DNA from: Shewanella zhangzhouensis
Lineage (GTDB): Bacteria; Pseudomonadota; Gammaproteobacteria; Enterobacterales; Shewanellaceae
Assembly: GCF_019457615.1 (NCBI RefSeq)
Contig: NZ_CP080414.1
Span: 112,001 to 176,000, forward strand
Direction: 5' to 3'
DNA: 64,000 nucleotides
Shown: piece after piece, positions 51,260-60,141 of the stretch
Numbering within the stretch: position 1 is the first letter of the stretch
Layout: each line of letters opens with the position of its first letter
The notes under the pieces: generated by a model
Database searches by the model: none
What the model was told of the DNA's origin: nothing
The model's input: only the letters and a program-made list of their open reading frames with translations
Position numbers and translations under genes: made by a program

Positions 51260-51580
51260 GCCGTTCGGATTTGGTTACCACCCGGTGTCTGATACTGTAT
51301 TTCAGTGCGACGCCGGGCTTCGTTTGATTCAGCACCTTCCCATCCTGTACAAGCTGTCCCTCAGCACCGCTTGCTCCTGTTTTGCCCCACGACTTCTATG
51401 CCGCCACTCAGATGCCTGATACAGACTGCGACAATTCAGGACAAACTGGGACAGTCATAACATCCATAAAACAAGACAATCACAACTGGGTGTTTTTCGT
51501 CCTGCTGTGGGTCTGTGACTCGATGAAGCTCACCTCCGAACCTCGTATCCATTAAAAAAATAATCCAATGGAAAGGAACA
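51260..51580 (+). promoter_or_regulatory. Upstream region of the subtilase gene with 10-bp direct repeats
   Basis: No gene. Three direct repeats begin with GACA at 51430, 51440 and 51450 (GACAATTCAG, GACAAACTGG, GACAGTCATA), one helical turn apart, about 130 bp upstream of the subtilase start. This pattern suits a tandem-binding activator. GGAAAGGA is the ribosome-binding site of the next gene. Confidence 0.4.
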
Positions 51581-54500
51581 ATGAGCAAACTAACTCACGT
51601 CTCTCTGATGGTTGCCAGTGCGCTGTACGCTGGCGCCGGTGCGGCCAGTGGTGGCAATAGTAATGATGCCCCACAGTGGAATGCACCACCTGCCGACTAT
51701 GCACCCCAGCCGATTTCTATGCCCGAATATGCAGGCATCGCCAATCAGCAGGTAAAAAAACAACACAGAATATTTACCCCGGAGCAGGACATCTCTGGCA
51801 TCCAGACTTATATCGTCCAGCTTGAAGACATGCCTGCCGCCGTGTACGACGGTTCGCTGCAACAGTTTCCTGCTACCAACACCCAGGTGCAGCATCAACT
51901 GATGGGCAAGAAGCCCCTCGCTGTCAACGAAGGAACACTTGGACAGTACACCCGTTACCTGGGACAAAAACGCGAACAGCTGTTGGCCAATGCCCTGACT
52001 CAGCAAGGTTTGAACATTCAGGTCGAGCAAACCTTTGCCATGACCCTGAACGGTTTCAGCACCAGCATGACTCAGGATGAAGCCATGCGTCTGGCTAAAG
52101 TGCCTGGCATCAAACACATTTCCCGTGCCAAAACCCGTCAGCTGTTTACCCATAACACCGCCACTCAAACCGGTGCCGATCAGGTATGGACCAATGCGAG
52201 CAGCGGCCTCGCGTCCAACATGGGCGAAGGCATGATTGTGGGGATTATCGACACCGGCATTAATACAGACCACCCCTCTTTTGCCGCCGTAGGTGGTGAT
52301 GGCTATCGCCACATCAACCCCCTGGGAGACAAATACCTGGGTGACTGTGCAAGCTTCGAAGGCCTGTGTAACGACAAGTTAATTGGGGTGTATTCTTTCC
52401 CCGAAGTGACCGATGCCTACAGCGATCCGGTATTTGCCGAAACCCGTCCACCCGTGGGTGAGGACTATCACAGCCATGGTTCACACGTGGCAGGTACCGC
52501 GGCTGGTAACGTCATTAAAAATCAGCCATTTGTGATTGCCGAGGGCAAGCCTCAGTCTGAAGGGATAACCACCAGCTTTGTATTCCCTCAGGTGTCAGGT
52601 ATGGCGCCCCATGCCAACATCATCTCCTATCAGGTGTGTTTGCCTGGAGGCTCCGGTGATCCCTATGCCGGTTGTCCTGAGGTGGCCATTCTCAAGGCCG
52701 TGGAGCAATCGGTCATCGATAACGTTGACGTGATTAACCTGTCCTTGGGTGGCATTGAAGAGAACCCCTGGCTCGATCCCATGGAGCAAGCCTTCCTGCA
52801 CGCGGCCAAGTCGGGCATCTTTGTGGTGACCGCTGCCGGTAACAGTGGCGACAGACTCTATACCGCAGACCACTCTTCGCCGTGGCTGACCAACGTGGGT
52901 GCCCACACGCCAGCGGCAGTGACCGAATATCAGGACAAGTATCTGCAGGATATGCGCGGCGGCGCAACACCGGCACCCGAGGCTATGAGTGGCCGCTCGG
53001 TGACCTTTGAAGAGGTCAGTGGTCTTATCGTGCGGGCGCAGGCTTACCCCAACCCCAATGAAGCCTCGGCTGCAACCTGGGCCAACTGCGACAAGCCTTA
53101 TCCCGCAGGCACCTTCGACCTGGCTGACAATCCCGACACAGCGGATGTGGACGAAAGCCAGGAAAAGGTAATTGTGCTCTGTAAGCGCAGCTCGCTGCCA
53201 TTGTACGCCAAGTCACTGAACGTGGCCGCCGGTGGTGCCGAAGGTATCATCATCCAGAACCAGTCTCCGTTTCTGGACAGTTCAGTTACGCCCGATGTAC
53301 CCCATGCCATCCCCGGGATCCACATCAGTTTCGCCAATGGCCAGAAACTCAACACCTGGCTGAGCACAGGCACCGGACACTTCGGTACCATCACAGGCAC
53401 AGAAATGGCCCTGACCCCGGTGGAAAAAGAAACCATGGCAGGCTTCTCATCCCGCGGTCCTTCTTACTTTGGTATCGATACCATGGTGGTGGACATCGCC
53501 GCTCCGGGTGTGGACATCTTTGCTCCGGCTTCTGACGATCAGCCCTTTACCAAAAATCCGAGCTCAGGTCTGTGGACTACCATGAGCGGTACTTCGATGG
53601 CGAGCCCCCATGTGGCCGGTGCCGCGACCCTGCTGCGTCAGTCCCATCCGGACTGGTCTCCGATGCAGGTGCAGTCGGCGCTGATGATGACTGCCACCAA
53701 CCAGCTCGAAAATGGCTCTATCCTCAATCCTTACACCAGCTATCAGGAACTGTCTGGCTATCAGGACATGGGTGCCGGTCGCATGAATGTGGACAAGGCC
53801 GACAAGGTGGATCTGACCCTGCATGAGGACATGGAAGCCCTGGCGCTGGCCAATCCCGGCAATGGCGGCGATGTGAAAAAACTCAATACCGCCTACATGG
53901 TCGATACAGATTGCGGTGACAGCTGCAACTTTATGCGTACCTTTACCGCCGAACGCGATGGTCATTGGACGCTCAGCACCGAAGCCTTCCTGGATGGTTT
54001 CGAAATCAAGGTGCAACCGGAGAGCTTCTCCCTCAAGGCCGGTGAGACCCAGTCAATCGTGGTGTCTGTGGTGAACAAGCAAACCACCAGTGCAGTGGAC
54101 ATGGTGTCTTTGTCTGGTAATCAGGGCCAGGTGCTGGTGACATCCTCCAATCCGGATGCACCCGTATTGGAACTGCCGGTATGGACCTGGGTGGGTGCCA
54201 AAGGTATCCCCACCCATGTGATGGTGGATGCCCACCGCACCTCGGGCCAGATGGAAGTGGGACCTTTCGATACGGCCGAGGTGAATGACCTCACCACTCG
54301 CAGCTATGGTCTGGTCAAAGCAGCTCAGCACAGCGCCCACATGTTTACCGATACTACCGGTGGCGATCCATTTGATTTGGACGCCGAGGGTAAACTCAAT
54401 AACCATATGACACTGACTAATGTGCCGGAGAATGCTCAGGCCTTGTTCAGCCGCGTGGTGGGTGATGATCACTCAAGGGTGCTGGTGTTCATGGGTGAGG

Positions 54501-56497
54501 ACAGCAACCAGAATGGCATGCCTGATCCAGAAGAAATGCTGTGTATGTCCACATCCTATACCGAGGCAAACTACTGCAGCATTCAGCAGCCCAATGCCGG
54601 TACCTATTGGACGGTATACATGAGTCTGGCCCCTGTGGGTTATGGCCAGGAAGATCTGGGCCGCGAAATTTCTGTGGCCGAGGCCGTGGTGCCTGCCCTG
54701 GATAACGGCAACCTGACGGTATCCGGCGACAGCAGTGTGCCGGGCTATCGCAGCTACATGCTGAGCCTGAGCTACCGTATCCCCGAACTCCAGGTGGGTG
54801 ATGTGTACTTCGGCGGCTTTGATATCGGCAGCGACAGCAATAACCCCGGCAACCTGGGTTATGTGCCTGTCACCCTCATCCAGCGCGATGAAGATGTCAG
54901 CCTGACTGCCAGCCACACCCATGCCAAGCCAGGGGATCTGGTTGACTTTAAGTTGTCGGTTATCGCCAACAATGATGCCGCCGCCAAGGACTTTGTCTTC
55001 AATGCCAAGTTCCCGGCGGGTCTGCAGATTGTGCCTGATTCAGTGAAGGCCTCCCATGCCACGCCCGGCATACCAACGGTGGAAGATAATACTTTCCATC
55101 TGGCCGGCGTGCAGGAAAGCACCCGGGATGTGCAGCGTAACTATAAGATCACCTCTAACCAGGACGATCCTCTGTGTAACCTGACCGCAGCCAACTCACC
55201 TGAACCGGGTTATCTGGACTTGCGTCAGCTGGGCTGGAGAACCATCGAAGGGCTCGAAGGTAACTACCGTAATTACAAGGAGTACCTGCTGTCAGATCTG
55301 ATGGCTACTGATCAGAAGGTTACCTTCCCTTACTTTGGCAACAAGGCATTCGACAGCATCCGCATCAGCCCTGCCGGTGTGATTTACTTCGGTGCGCGCA
55401 ACCTGCCATTCGTCCATATGAAACTGCCTGACGGTTACACCAGTTTGCCTGCACCGGAAGACATGATTGCTCCGCTGTGGATTGGTGATAACAGGGTTAC
55501 CCGTTATGACGGTGGCTACGGTCAATATGATCTCAATGCCGGTGTGACACCAACTTACACCTACAGCCGTGAGTGGCTGGTACTGGAATTCGATAACATC
55601 ACCCGCAGCTCCGCTCCTGAGCAGCAGGTCGATTTCGAAATCTTTATGCGTATGTTGATTGACCATGAGCCAGGTGAGTACGAGATGCTTGTTGCTTACG
55701 ACAACCTCAATCTCACCAGCGGCGATGGCAGTATCGGCTTCAAGAGCTTTGTGGGTCGTATGCTGGTGGATGGCGACATGCCGGTGGATATCTCCCATGG
55801 CGCCGGGTTCGCATTCGACGATCTCGACGAGAAGCTGAGTAACAAACTGGTGGTTTGTATGGACTATCAGGGTCCAGAGCAGTCCAAGTTTGAGGTGAAC
55901 TTCCAGGCCTACGTCAGCGAACAAGCGGCCAACTCGGTGCAGCATGTGGTGCTGGAAAACGGCATGCAAGGGACTGATACCGAAAGCCTGTCAGTTGAGG
56001 TAGCGGTAAGCGGCAACCTGCAAATGGCACAACTACCCAACATGCAGGTTGACGAAAACAGCAGCATCAGCTTCGAAGTGACCTATGCCGACGGCAACAA
56101 GGTGAGCAACGAAATCAGCCTGGTAGGTGAGCACTTCAGCTATGAGCTGAGTGGCCACGAATCTGGCGCTACTGTGACCCTGACTCCCAATGCGGATTTC
56201 CACGGTGAAACAGAAGTGACTGTGATGGTGCGTGACACCGCCAATATGGGCGACTCAGTAAGCAGCAGCTTCCTGCTCAGCGTGATGTCCGACGGCATCG
56301 AAAAAGGCTGTACCGACAGTGGTGCAACCAACTTCGATCCGAACGCCAATCAGGATGACGGCAGCTGTAAGTTCCCACCCAAGCCTGAAGTTGAAGAAAA
56401 AGCCGAGACTTCATCGGGTGGTGCCATGGGCTGGTCCATGCTGTTCCTGGCACTCTTTGGCGCGTTGCGTCAGCAGAGACGTCGGGTAGAGGGTTAA
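51581..56497 (+). CDS. Large S8 subtilisin-like serine protease with GlyGly-CTERM anchor
   Basis: A 1638-residue exported protease. Signal peptide (1-22), inhibitor-I9-like propeptide (about 70-180), then the catalytic domain with Asp-224 in GIIDTGINTDHPS, His-299 in HSHGSHVAGT and Ser-672 in GTSMASPHVAGAA. A PA-like insertion lies between His and Ser. After it come beta-sandwich, fibronectin-like repeats, a cadherin-like segment near 1500, and a calcium-binding-type CTDSGATNFDPNANQDDGSC motif. The C-terminus is a GlyGly-CTERM sorting signal: SSGGAMGW, hydrophobic helix, RQQRRR. It is probably secreted by type II secretion, processed by rhombosortase and held at the surface. Function: extracellular protein degradation. 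Confidence 0.95.
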   Translation: MSKLTHVSLMVASALYAGAGAASGGNSNDAPQWNAPPADYAPQPISMPEYAGIANQQVKKQHRIFTPEQDISGIQTYIVQLEDMPAAVYDGSLQQFPATNTQVQHQLMGKKPLAVNEGTLGQYTRYLGQKREQLLANALTQQGLNIQVEQTFAMTLNGFSTSMTQDEAMRLAKVPGIKHISRAKTRQLFTHNTATQTGADQVWTNASSGLASNMGEGMIVGIIDTGINTDHPSFAAVGGDGYRHINPLGDKYLGDCASFEGLCNDKLIGVYSFPEVTDAYSDPVFAETRPPVGEDYHSHGSHVAGTAAGNVIKNQPFVIAEGKPQSEGITTSFVFPQVSGMAPHANIISYQVCLPGGSGDPYAGCPEVAILKAVEQSVIDNVDVINLSLGGIEENPWLDPMEQAFLHAAKSGIFVVTAAGNSGDRLYTADHSSPWLTNVGAHTPAAVTEYQDKYLQDMRGGATPAPEAMSGRSVTFEEVSGLIVRAQAYPNPNEASAATWANCDKPYPAGTFDLADNPDTADVDESQEKVIVLCKRSSLPLYAKSLNVAAGGAEGIIIQNQSPFLDSSVTPDVPHAIPGIHISFANGQKLNTWLSTGTGHFGTITGTEMALTPVEKETMAGFSSRGPSYFGIDTMVVDIAAPGVDIFAPASDDQPFTKNPSSGLWTTMSGTSMASPHVAGAATLLRQSHPDWSPMQVQSALMMTATNQLENGSILNPYTSYQELSGYQDMGAGRMNVDKADKVDLTLHEDMEALALANPGNGGDVKKLNTAYMVDTDCGDSCNFMRTFTAERDGHWTLSTEAFLDGFEIKVQPESFSLKAGETQSIVVSVVNKQTTSAVDMVSLSGNQGQVLVTSSNPDAPVLELPVWTWVGAKGIPTHVMVDAHRTSGQMEVGPFDTAEVNDLTTRSYGLVKAAQHSAHMFTDTTGGDPFDLDAEGKLNNHMTLTNVPENAQALFSRVVGDDHSRVLVFMGEDSNQNGMPDPEEMLCMSTSYTEANYCSIQQPNAGTYWTVYMSLAPVGYGQEDLGREISVAEAVVPALDNGNLTVSGDSSVPGYRSYMLSLSYRIPELQVGDVYFGGFDIGSDSNNPGNLGYVPVTLIQRDEDVSLTASHTHAKPGDLVDFKLSVIANNDAAAKDFVFNAKFPAGLQIVPDSVKASHATPGIPTVEDNTFHLAGVQESTRDVQRNYKITSNQDDPLCNLTAANSPEPGYLDLRQLGWRTIEGLEGNYRNYKEYLLSDLMATDQKVTFPYFGNKAFDSIRISPAGVIYFGARNLPFVHMKLPDGYTSLPAPEDMIAPLWIGDNRVTRYDGGYGQYDLNAGVTPTYTYSREWLVLEFDNITRSSAPEQQVDFEIFMRMLIDHEPGEYEMLVAYDNLNLTSGDGSIGFKSFVGRMLVDGDMPVDISHGAGFAFDDLDEKLSNKLVVCMDYQGPEQSKFEVNFQAYVSEQAANSVQHVVLENGMQGTDTESLSVEVAVSGNLQMAQLPNMQVDENSSISFEVTYADGNKVSNEISLVGEHFSYELSGHESGATVTLTPNADFHGETEVTVMVRDTANMGDSVSSSFLLSVMSDGIEKGCTDSGATNFDPNANQDDGSCKFPPKPEVEEKAETSSGGAMGWSMLFLALFGALRQQRRRVEG

Positions 56498-56505
56498 TCC
56501 CGCCA

Positions 56506-56534
56506 TTAAGCCCGGCATCGCCGGGCTTAATTTT
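56506..56534 (+). terminator. Rho-independent terminator after the subtilase
   Basis: TTAAGCCCGG, loop CATCG, CCGGGCTTAA, then TTTT. It starts nine bases after the stop codon. Confidence 0.92.
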
Positions 56535-56573
56535 ACCGTACGAATGTGGCAGAATCGCCAGCGAGGTAGTAAT

Positions 56574-57497
56574 GTGCGAAAAATAAACATTCTCAAAAGT
56601 CCATTCTGTCACGTTTGTTTTGCCGACGGCATCAATGCCGGTTGGGCAATACTGCTGAGTCTTGGTTTGCTTTTTTCCTCTATCGCCCACGCTGAAGCGC
56701 TGGCCGAAGAGACCTATTCCGAAGACGAGGGATGGCATCTGGGCGTGGCTGTTGGCTATGGCACAGTGACCAATCCGCTTTACAACAAGCGCAATATTCC
56801 CCTCTATGTCTTGCCAAAAATCGAATATTTCAATGGCGATTTTGCCTGGACCAACACCCAGCTGAGTTGGACACCGGTGCAAACCCGCTGGGGCAATCTC
56901 GCCCTTATCAGCCAGTTCAATGAAGACGGGCTGTATTTTTTTGATAACAGGTACAGTGCCGGGGTGTTGCTGCCGCTGGCCAGACCGCCTCAATCCCCTT
57001 TGCCAGGGGGCCAGCTTCCCGCCGACAACAGTGTTCGTCGTGGCGATATTTCAAACATTGCCGACCGCAAACTGTCTTACATGGCAGGTGCCAGTTGGAG
57101 CCTGAATCTCGAAAACTGGCATTTTTCCTTGCTGGCCGTTACAGACGTGACCGGCGTGCATGAGGGATTTGAAGCATTTGGCCGCGGGGAATACCTGCTG
57201 CAGTGGGGCAGTCACCATCTCGCATTGGGGGCCGAACTCCAGTATCAAAACGACCAACTGGTGAACTACTACTACGGCATCCGGATACAGGATCGCATCA
57301 AGGGTTTCAGCCCTTACGGGGCCGACCACGGCCTCAACCGCGCACTCAAGCTGCGCTATCAATACCATTGGAGTGACAGTCTCAGGCTGATAAGTGACTT
57401 TCGCTATCAGTGGCTGGACAGCAGTATCAGTGACAGCCCGCTGGTGGATGACAAAGCCGTTATCTCCGCATTTATCGGCGTTGCCTGGGGTTTCTGA
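56574..57497 (+). CDS. MipA/OmpV-family outer-membrane protein
   Basis: A 307-residue outer-membrane protein. GTG at 56574 has GAGG at good spacing; an upstream ATG-like start at 56544 would overlap the terminator region and is rejected. A long signal sequence ends SIAHA (about residue 40). The mature part has the OmpV/MipA pattern: LGVAVGYGTVTNPLYN near the start, PLYVLPKIEYFNGDFAW, and the C-terminus SAFIGVAWGF with terminal Phe. Homologues are barrels; MipA of E. coli scaffolds murein enzymes, but OmpV-like proteins beside two-component genes are usually stress- or peptide-related. First gene of a four-gene operon. Confidence 0.9.
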   Translation: MRKINILKSPFCHVCFADGINAGWAILLSLGLLFSSIAHAEALAEETYSEDEGWHLGVAVGYGTVTNPLYNKRNIPLYVLPKIEYFNGDFAWTNTQLSWTPVQTRWGNLALISQFNEDGLYFFDNRYSAGVLLPLARPPQSPLPGGQLPADNSVRRGDISNIADRKLSYMAGASWSLNLENWHFSLLAVTDVTGVHEGFEAFGRGEYLLQWGSHHLALGAELQYQNDQLVNYYYGIRIQDRIKGFSPYGADHGLNRALKLRYQYHWSDSLRLISDFRYQWLDSSISDSPLVDDKAVISAFIGVAWGF

Positions 57498-57499
57498 GC

Positions 57500-57880
57500 A
57501 TGCAGCACCGCAAAGTAGTCTCAGCGTTGATACTTTGTGCGATAGCCGCAGTTATGCCGTCTGCATGGGCGCAGACCGAGCTTGCATTGTCACCCAGCCA
57601 ATGTGTTGTAGACGAAGGAGAGTGTCAGGTCAGGGTCACCCTGTCCTGGCAAACAGAATCACAGCAAAGTGTGTGTATTCAAGTGGCGGCGGAGGGCGAG
57701 ACACTCTATTGCAACCTTCCTGCAAACCAGAGCGCATGGTCGCTGGATGTCAGCGGTACCGGCGATGTGGAGTTTCGCCTGCTGAGTCTGGATAGATTGC
57801 CCCTTGCCAGTGCCCGTCTCCGGGTCTTGCATATCCCCAAACGAAAACCGCGACAAAGAGCCGCCTGGAGCCTGTTTTGA
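57500..57880 (+). CDS. DUF3019-family exported protein
   Basis: A 126-residue protein with a signal peptide (1-25, cleaved after AWA). The mature part has four cysteines arranged as two pairs (CVVDEGEC, then VCIQ and LYC), a short Ig-like beta sandwich and a basic C-terminus (HIPKRKPRQR). This matches DUF3019 proteins, typically found next to OmpV/MipA genes and two-component systems in Shewanella and relatives. It lies 2 bp after the OmpV gene and overlaps the regulator start (TGATG). A periplasmic sensing or chaperone-like role is inference. Confidence 0.82.
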   Translation: MQHRKVVSALILCAIAAVMPSAWAQTELALSPSQCVVDEGECQVRVTLSWQTESQQSVCIQVAAEGETLYCNLPANQSAWSLDVSGTGDVEFRLLSLDRLPLASARLRVLHIPKRKPRQRAAWSLF

Positions 57881-58593
57881 TGCCAGCCAAAATCCTCTAT
57901 ATCGAAGATGACAACAAGCTTGCCAGGCTGGTGACGAACTTTCTGCAATCCCATGGGTTTGAGGTGACACACCTGCCGTCGGCAGAAGGGGCGCTGGACT
58001 TGCTTTACTACGACAGCTTCGATTTGCTGCTTTTGGATATAGGCTTGCCAACGGATGACGGCATCAGCCTGTGTCGGCAAATTCGTGACCGTTTTTCCGG
58101 GCAGATTCTGTTTATGACAGCAAGGCGCTCTGCCGTGGATGAAGTGGAAGGCTTGATGGCAGGGGCTGATGATTATCTCACCAAGCCGGTGGCGCCTGAG
58201 ATTTTACTGGCGCGCATCCAAACCCGCTTAAAGCGCCGCGAGCCGCCAGAGACAGCACCGGCTGAGGCAAGCAAATCATCCACAGAGATGCAGTTTGGTC
58301 GCCTCTGTATTCGCATGGCGGCCCAACAGGCATTTTTGGATGAGGAGTCGCTGCGTCTGACCACGGCTGAGTTCGATATTCTGGCGCAGCTGGCCAAACA
58401 TGCAGGGCAGATAGTCTCCCGTGAAGACCTGTTCAAGTACACCACGGGTGCCCCCTACGACGGACTCAACCGCACCATGGATAACAGGATCAGCCGCCTC
58501 AGGCGCAAGCTGGGGGACAACATGGATGATCCCTTTAAAATCAAAACTATCTGGGGTAAGGGTTACCTGTTTGTCCCGGATATTTGGGGCTAG
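57880..58593 (+). CDS. OmpR-family response regulator of the OmpV/DUF3019 operon
   Basis: A 237-residue regulator. Receiver: EDD near 8-10, Asp in LLLLDIGLPTDDG near 52, threonine in LFMTAR, lysine in LTKPV. Winged helix from about 140: FGRLCIRMAAQQAFLDEESLRLTTAEFDIL-type start, NRTMDNRISRLRRKLGD recognition helix, and WGKGYLFVPD end, as in the RstA/CpxR group. ATG at 57880 overlaps the DUF3019 stop. It should regulate its own operon together with the kinase encoded 2 bp downstream. Confidence 0.93.
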   Translation: MPAKILYIEDDNKLARLVTNFLQSHGFEVTHLPSAEGALDLLYYDSFDLLLLDIGLPTDDGISLCRQIRDRFSGQILFMTARRSAVDEVEGLMAGADDYLTKPVAPEILLARIQTRLKRREPPETAPAEASKSSTEMQFGRLCIRMAAQQAFLDEESLRLTTAEFDILAQLAKHAGQIVSREDLFKYTTGAPYDGLNRTMDNRISRLRRKLGDNMDDPFKIKTIWGKGYLFVPDIWG

Positions 58594-58595
58594 CC

Positions 58596-59828
58596 ATGTT
58601 GAAGCTTTACTGTGGTCTGCTATTGGCTGTCGTGAGTTCCCTGCTGTTGTTCTCACGGATTTACGATATCAGCACCCAAGAGCCACACCTGCTCTATCCC
58701 CAGGAAGAGGCTTTTTTAAGCCAGCTGTTTGCCCTGGCCGACGGCAGTATGGATTTGTCGCAGCTACCGGTCGCCAGCCTGCCCCTGGAACAGCTGGCCA
58801 TTCCCGATGAGACCCGGGCTCTGCTGCTGCAGGGAGGTACAGCGGTGCTGCAGGATAAGTCGCAGGCTTTTTATTTTTATCGGCAGAACCCCGCCGAACC
58901 CGGCAAGGTGACCATAGTCGGGCCTATCGATTACCCAGAAAGCCCCCTCGACCGACAACCCGTGCTCTGGCAACTGCTGCCCTATGCTTTGCTTGCACTG
59001 GCGCTGCTGCTGATTTGCTGGCCTCTGTATTTGGATATCAAGAAGTTGAAGGCATTTTGCGCCCGGGTCAGCCGGGTCGATTTTGGGGCCACTGCTTCCA
59101 TCACCCGGCTGACTATGTTGGGAGCCATCGGCAATACCATGGCAGAAATGGCGCAAAAGCTCGCCTTTCATCGCAGTCAGCAGCGGGACTTTATCAATGC
59201 CGTCTCCCATGATTTTCTGACCCCCCTGGCCAGAATGAAATTTACCCTGGCGATGGGGCGCAGCGCTCAGGGTCAGGCAGTCACTGACACCTTCGAGAGT
59301 CTTGATGAGGATTTGGCCGAGCTTGAGCAACTTATCGATGAGTTTTTAAGCCATGCCGAGTTGTCTCAGTATCGGCCGAGCGAACAGCGCCAACGCTTCT
59401 CTGGCAGGCAGCTGGTGGCCGATTGCTTTGCCAAGTTTGAACCGCTGGTGAGTGTGAACCTGGAAATTGCGGGGGACGCCGATGACATAGTGCAGGATAA
59501 GGCCGGGTTTGAGCGGATTCTGCAAAACCTCATCAGCAATGCGGCCCGCTATGCCTGCTCCCGGGTGAGGGTCAGCCTGAACTGGGATAAGGAACTGGTG
59601 GTGCAGGTGGAAGACGATGGCCCCGGGTTTGCCGCCGCCGATACCGATTCGCTGCTGACAGCTTTTCATCAGGGTGAGCTCTCGGCTCACCAGCTCTATC
59701 AGGGGGTGGGCCTGGGTCTGTCGACAGTTGCACTGCTTTGCCGTCATCTGTCTGCCGAAGTGACCCTGGGACAGAGCCAGACTCTGGGTGGTGCCTGCGT
59801 TACCCTGACATTTCCCCAAGCACGCTGA
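58596..59828 (+). CDS. Sensor histidine kinase of the OmpV/DUF3019 operon (RstB-like)
   Basis: A 410-residue kinase with helix 1 (about 5-22), a small periplasmic domain of about 110 residues, helix 2 (about 130-148), HAMP-like linker, and HisKA with NAVSHDFLTPLARMKF (His near 204). The ATPase domain is complete: NLISNAARYA, VEDDGPGF and GVGLGLSTVALL. It resembles RstB-type kinases. ATG at 58596 is preferred over an in-frame start four codons earlier. Ligand unknown; the periplasmic DUF3019 protein encoded upstream is a candidate partner. Confidence 0.92.
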   Translation: MLKLYCGLLLAVVSSLLLFSRIYDISTQEPHLLYPQEEAFLSQLFALADGSMDLSQLPVASLPLEQLAIPDETRALLLQGGTAVLQDKSQAFYFYRQNPAEPGKVTIVGPIDYPESPLDRQPVLWQLLPYALLALALLLICWPLYLDIKKLKAFCARVSRVDFGATASITRLTMLGAIGNTMAEMAQKLAFHRSQQRDFINAVSHDFLTPLARMKFTLAMGRSAQGQAVTDTFESLDEDLAELEQLIDEFLSHAELSQYRPSEQRQRFSGRQLVADCFAKFEPLVSVNLEIAGDADDIVQDKAGFERILQNLISNAARYACSRVRVSLNWDKELVVQVEDDGPGFAAADTDSLLTAFHQGELSAHQLYQGVGLGLSTVALLCRHLSAEVTLGQSQTLGGACVTLTFPQAR

Positions 59829-60141
59829 ATCGCGACATCTTGCGCTTTACTTTGGCAGTCAGCGCCGAGACATAACCACAATTCTGGATTCAGCAGTCTT
59901 ATATTTATAATTGGCTGATTGTACAGAGTTTTGCTCTATTTTCAGCCTAAGTGGCTTTCGTGACACATGCTTGTTAAAAGCGGTTTCGAAAGATTTCAAA
60001 AGTGTTGAAAACTTTCGTTTAAGCTGTTCTTATAGTCATCTGACTGACAAGATGACCACAGTCACTGCTGCCTTTTGGTGTGTTTGCCAGGGTGTCATCA
60101 GTAGCTGCAAGTCACAGGGCCGTTTGACGATAAGGATAATT
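59829..60141 (+). promoter_or_regulatory. Control region of the GH31 gene with a long operator-like dyad
   Basis: No gene is visible. Arms CGAAAGATTTCAA (59987-59999) and TTGAAAACTTTCG (60005-60017) are inverted repeats with one mismatch and a 5-base centre. TATAGT at 60031-60036 is a likely -10 just downstream, so a protein bound at the dyad would cover the -35 region. Such placement suits a repressor of a glycosidase gene. Confidence 0.55.
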
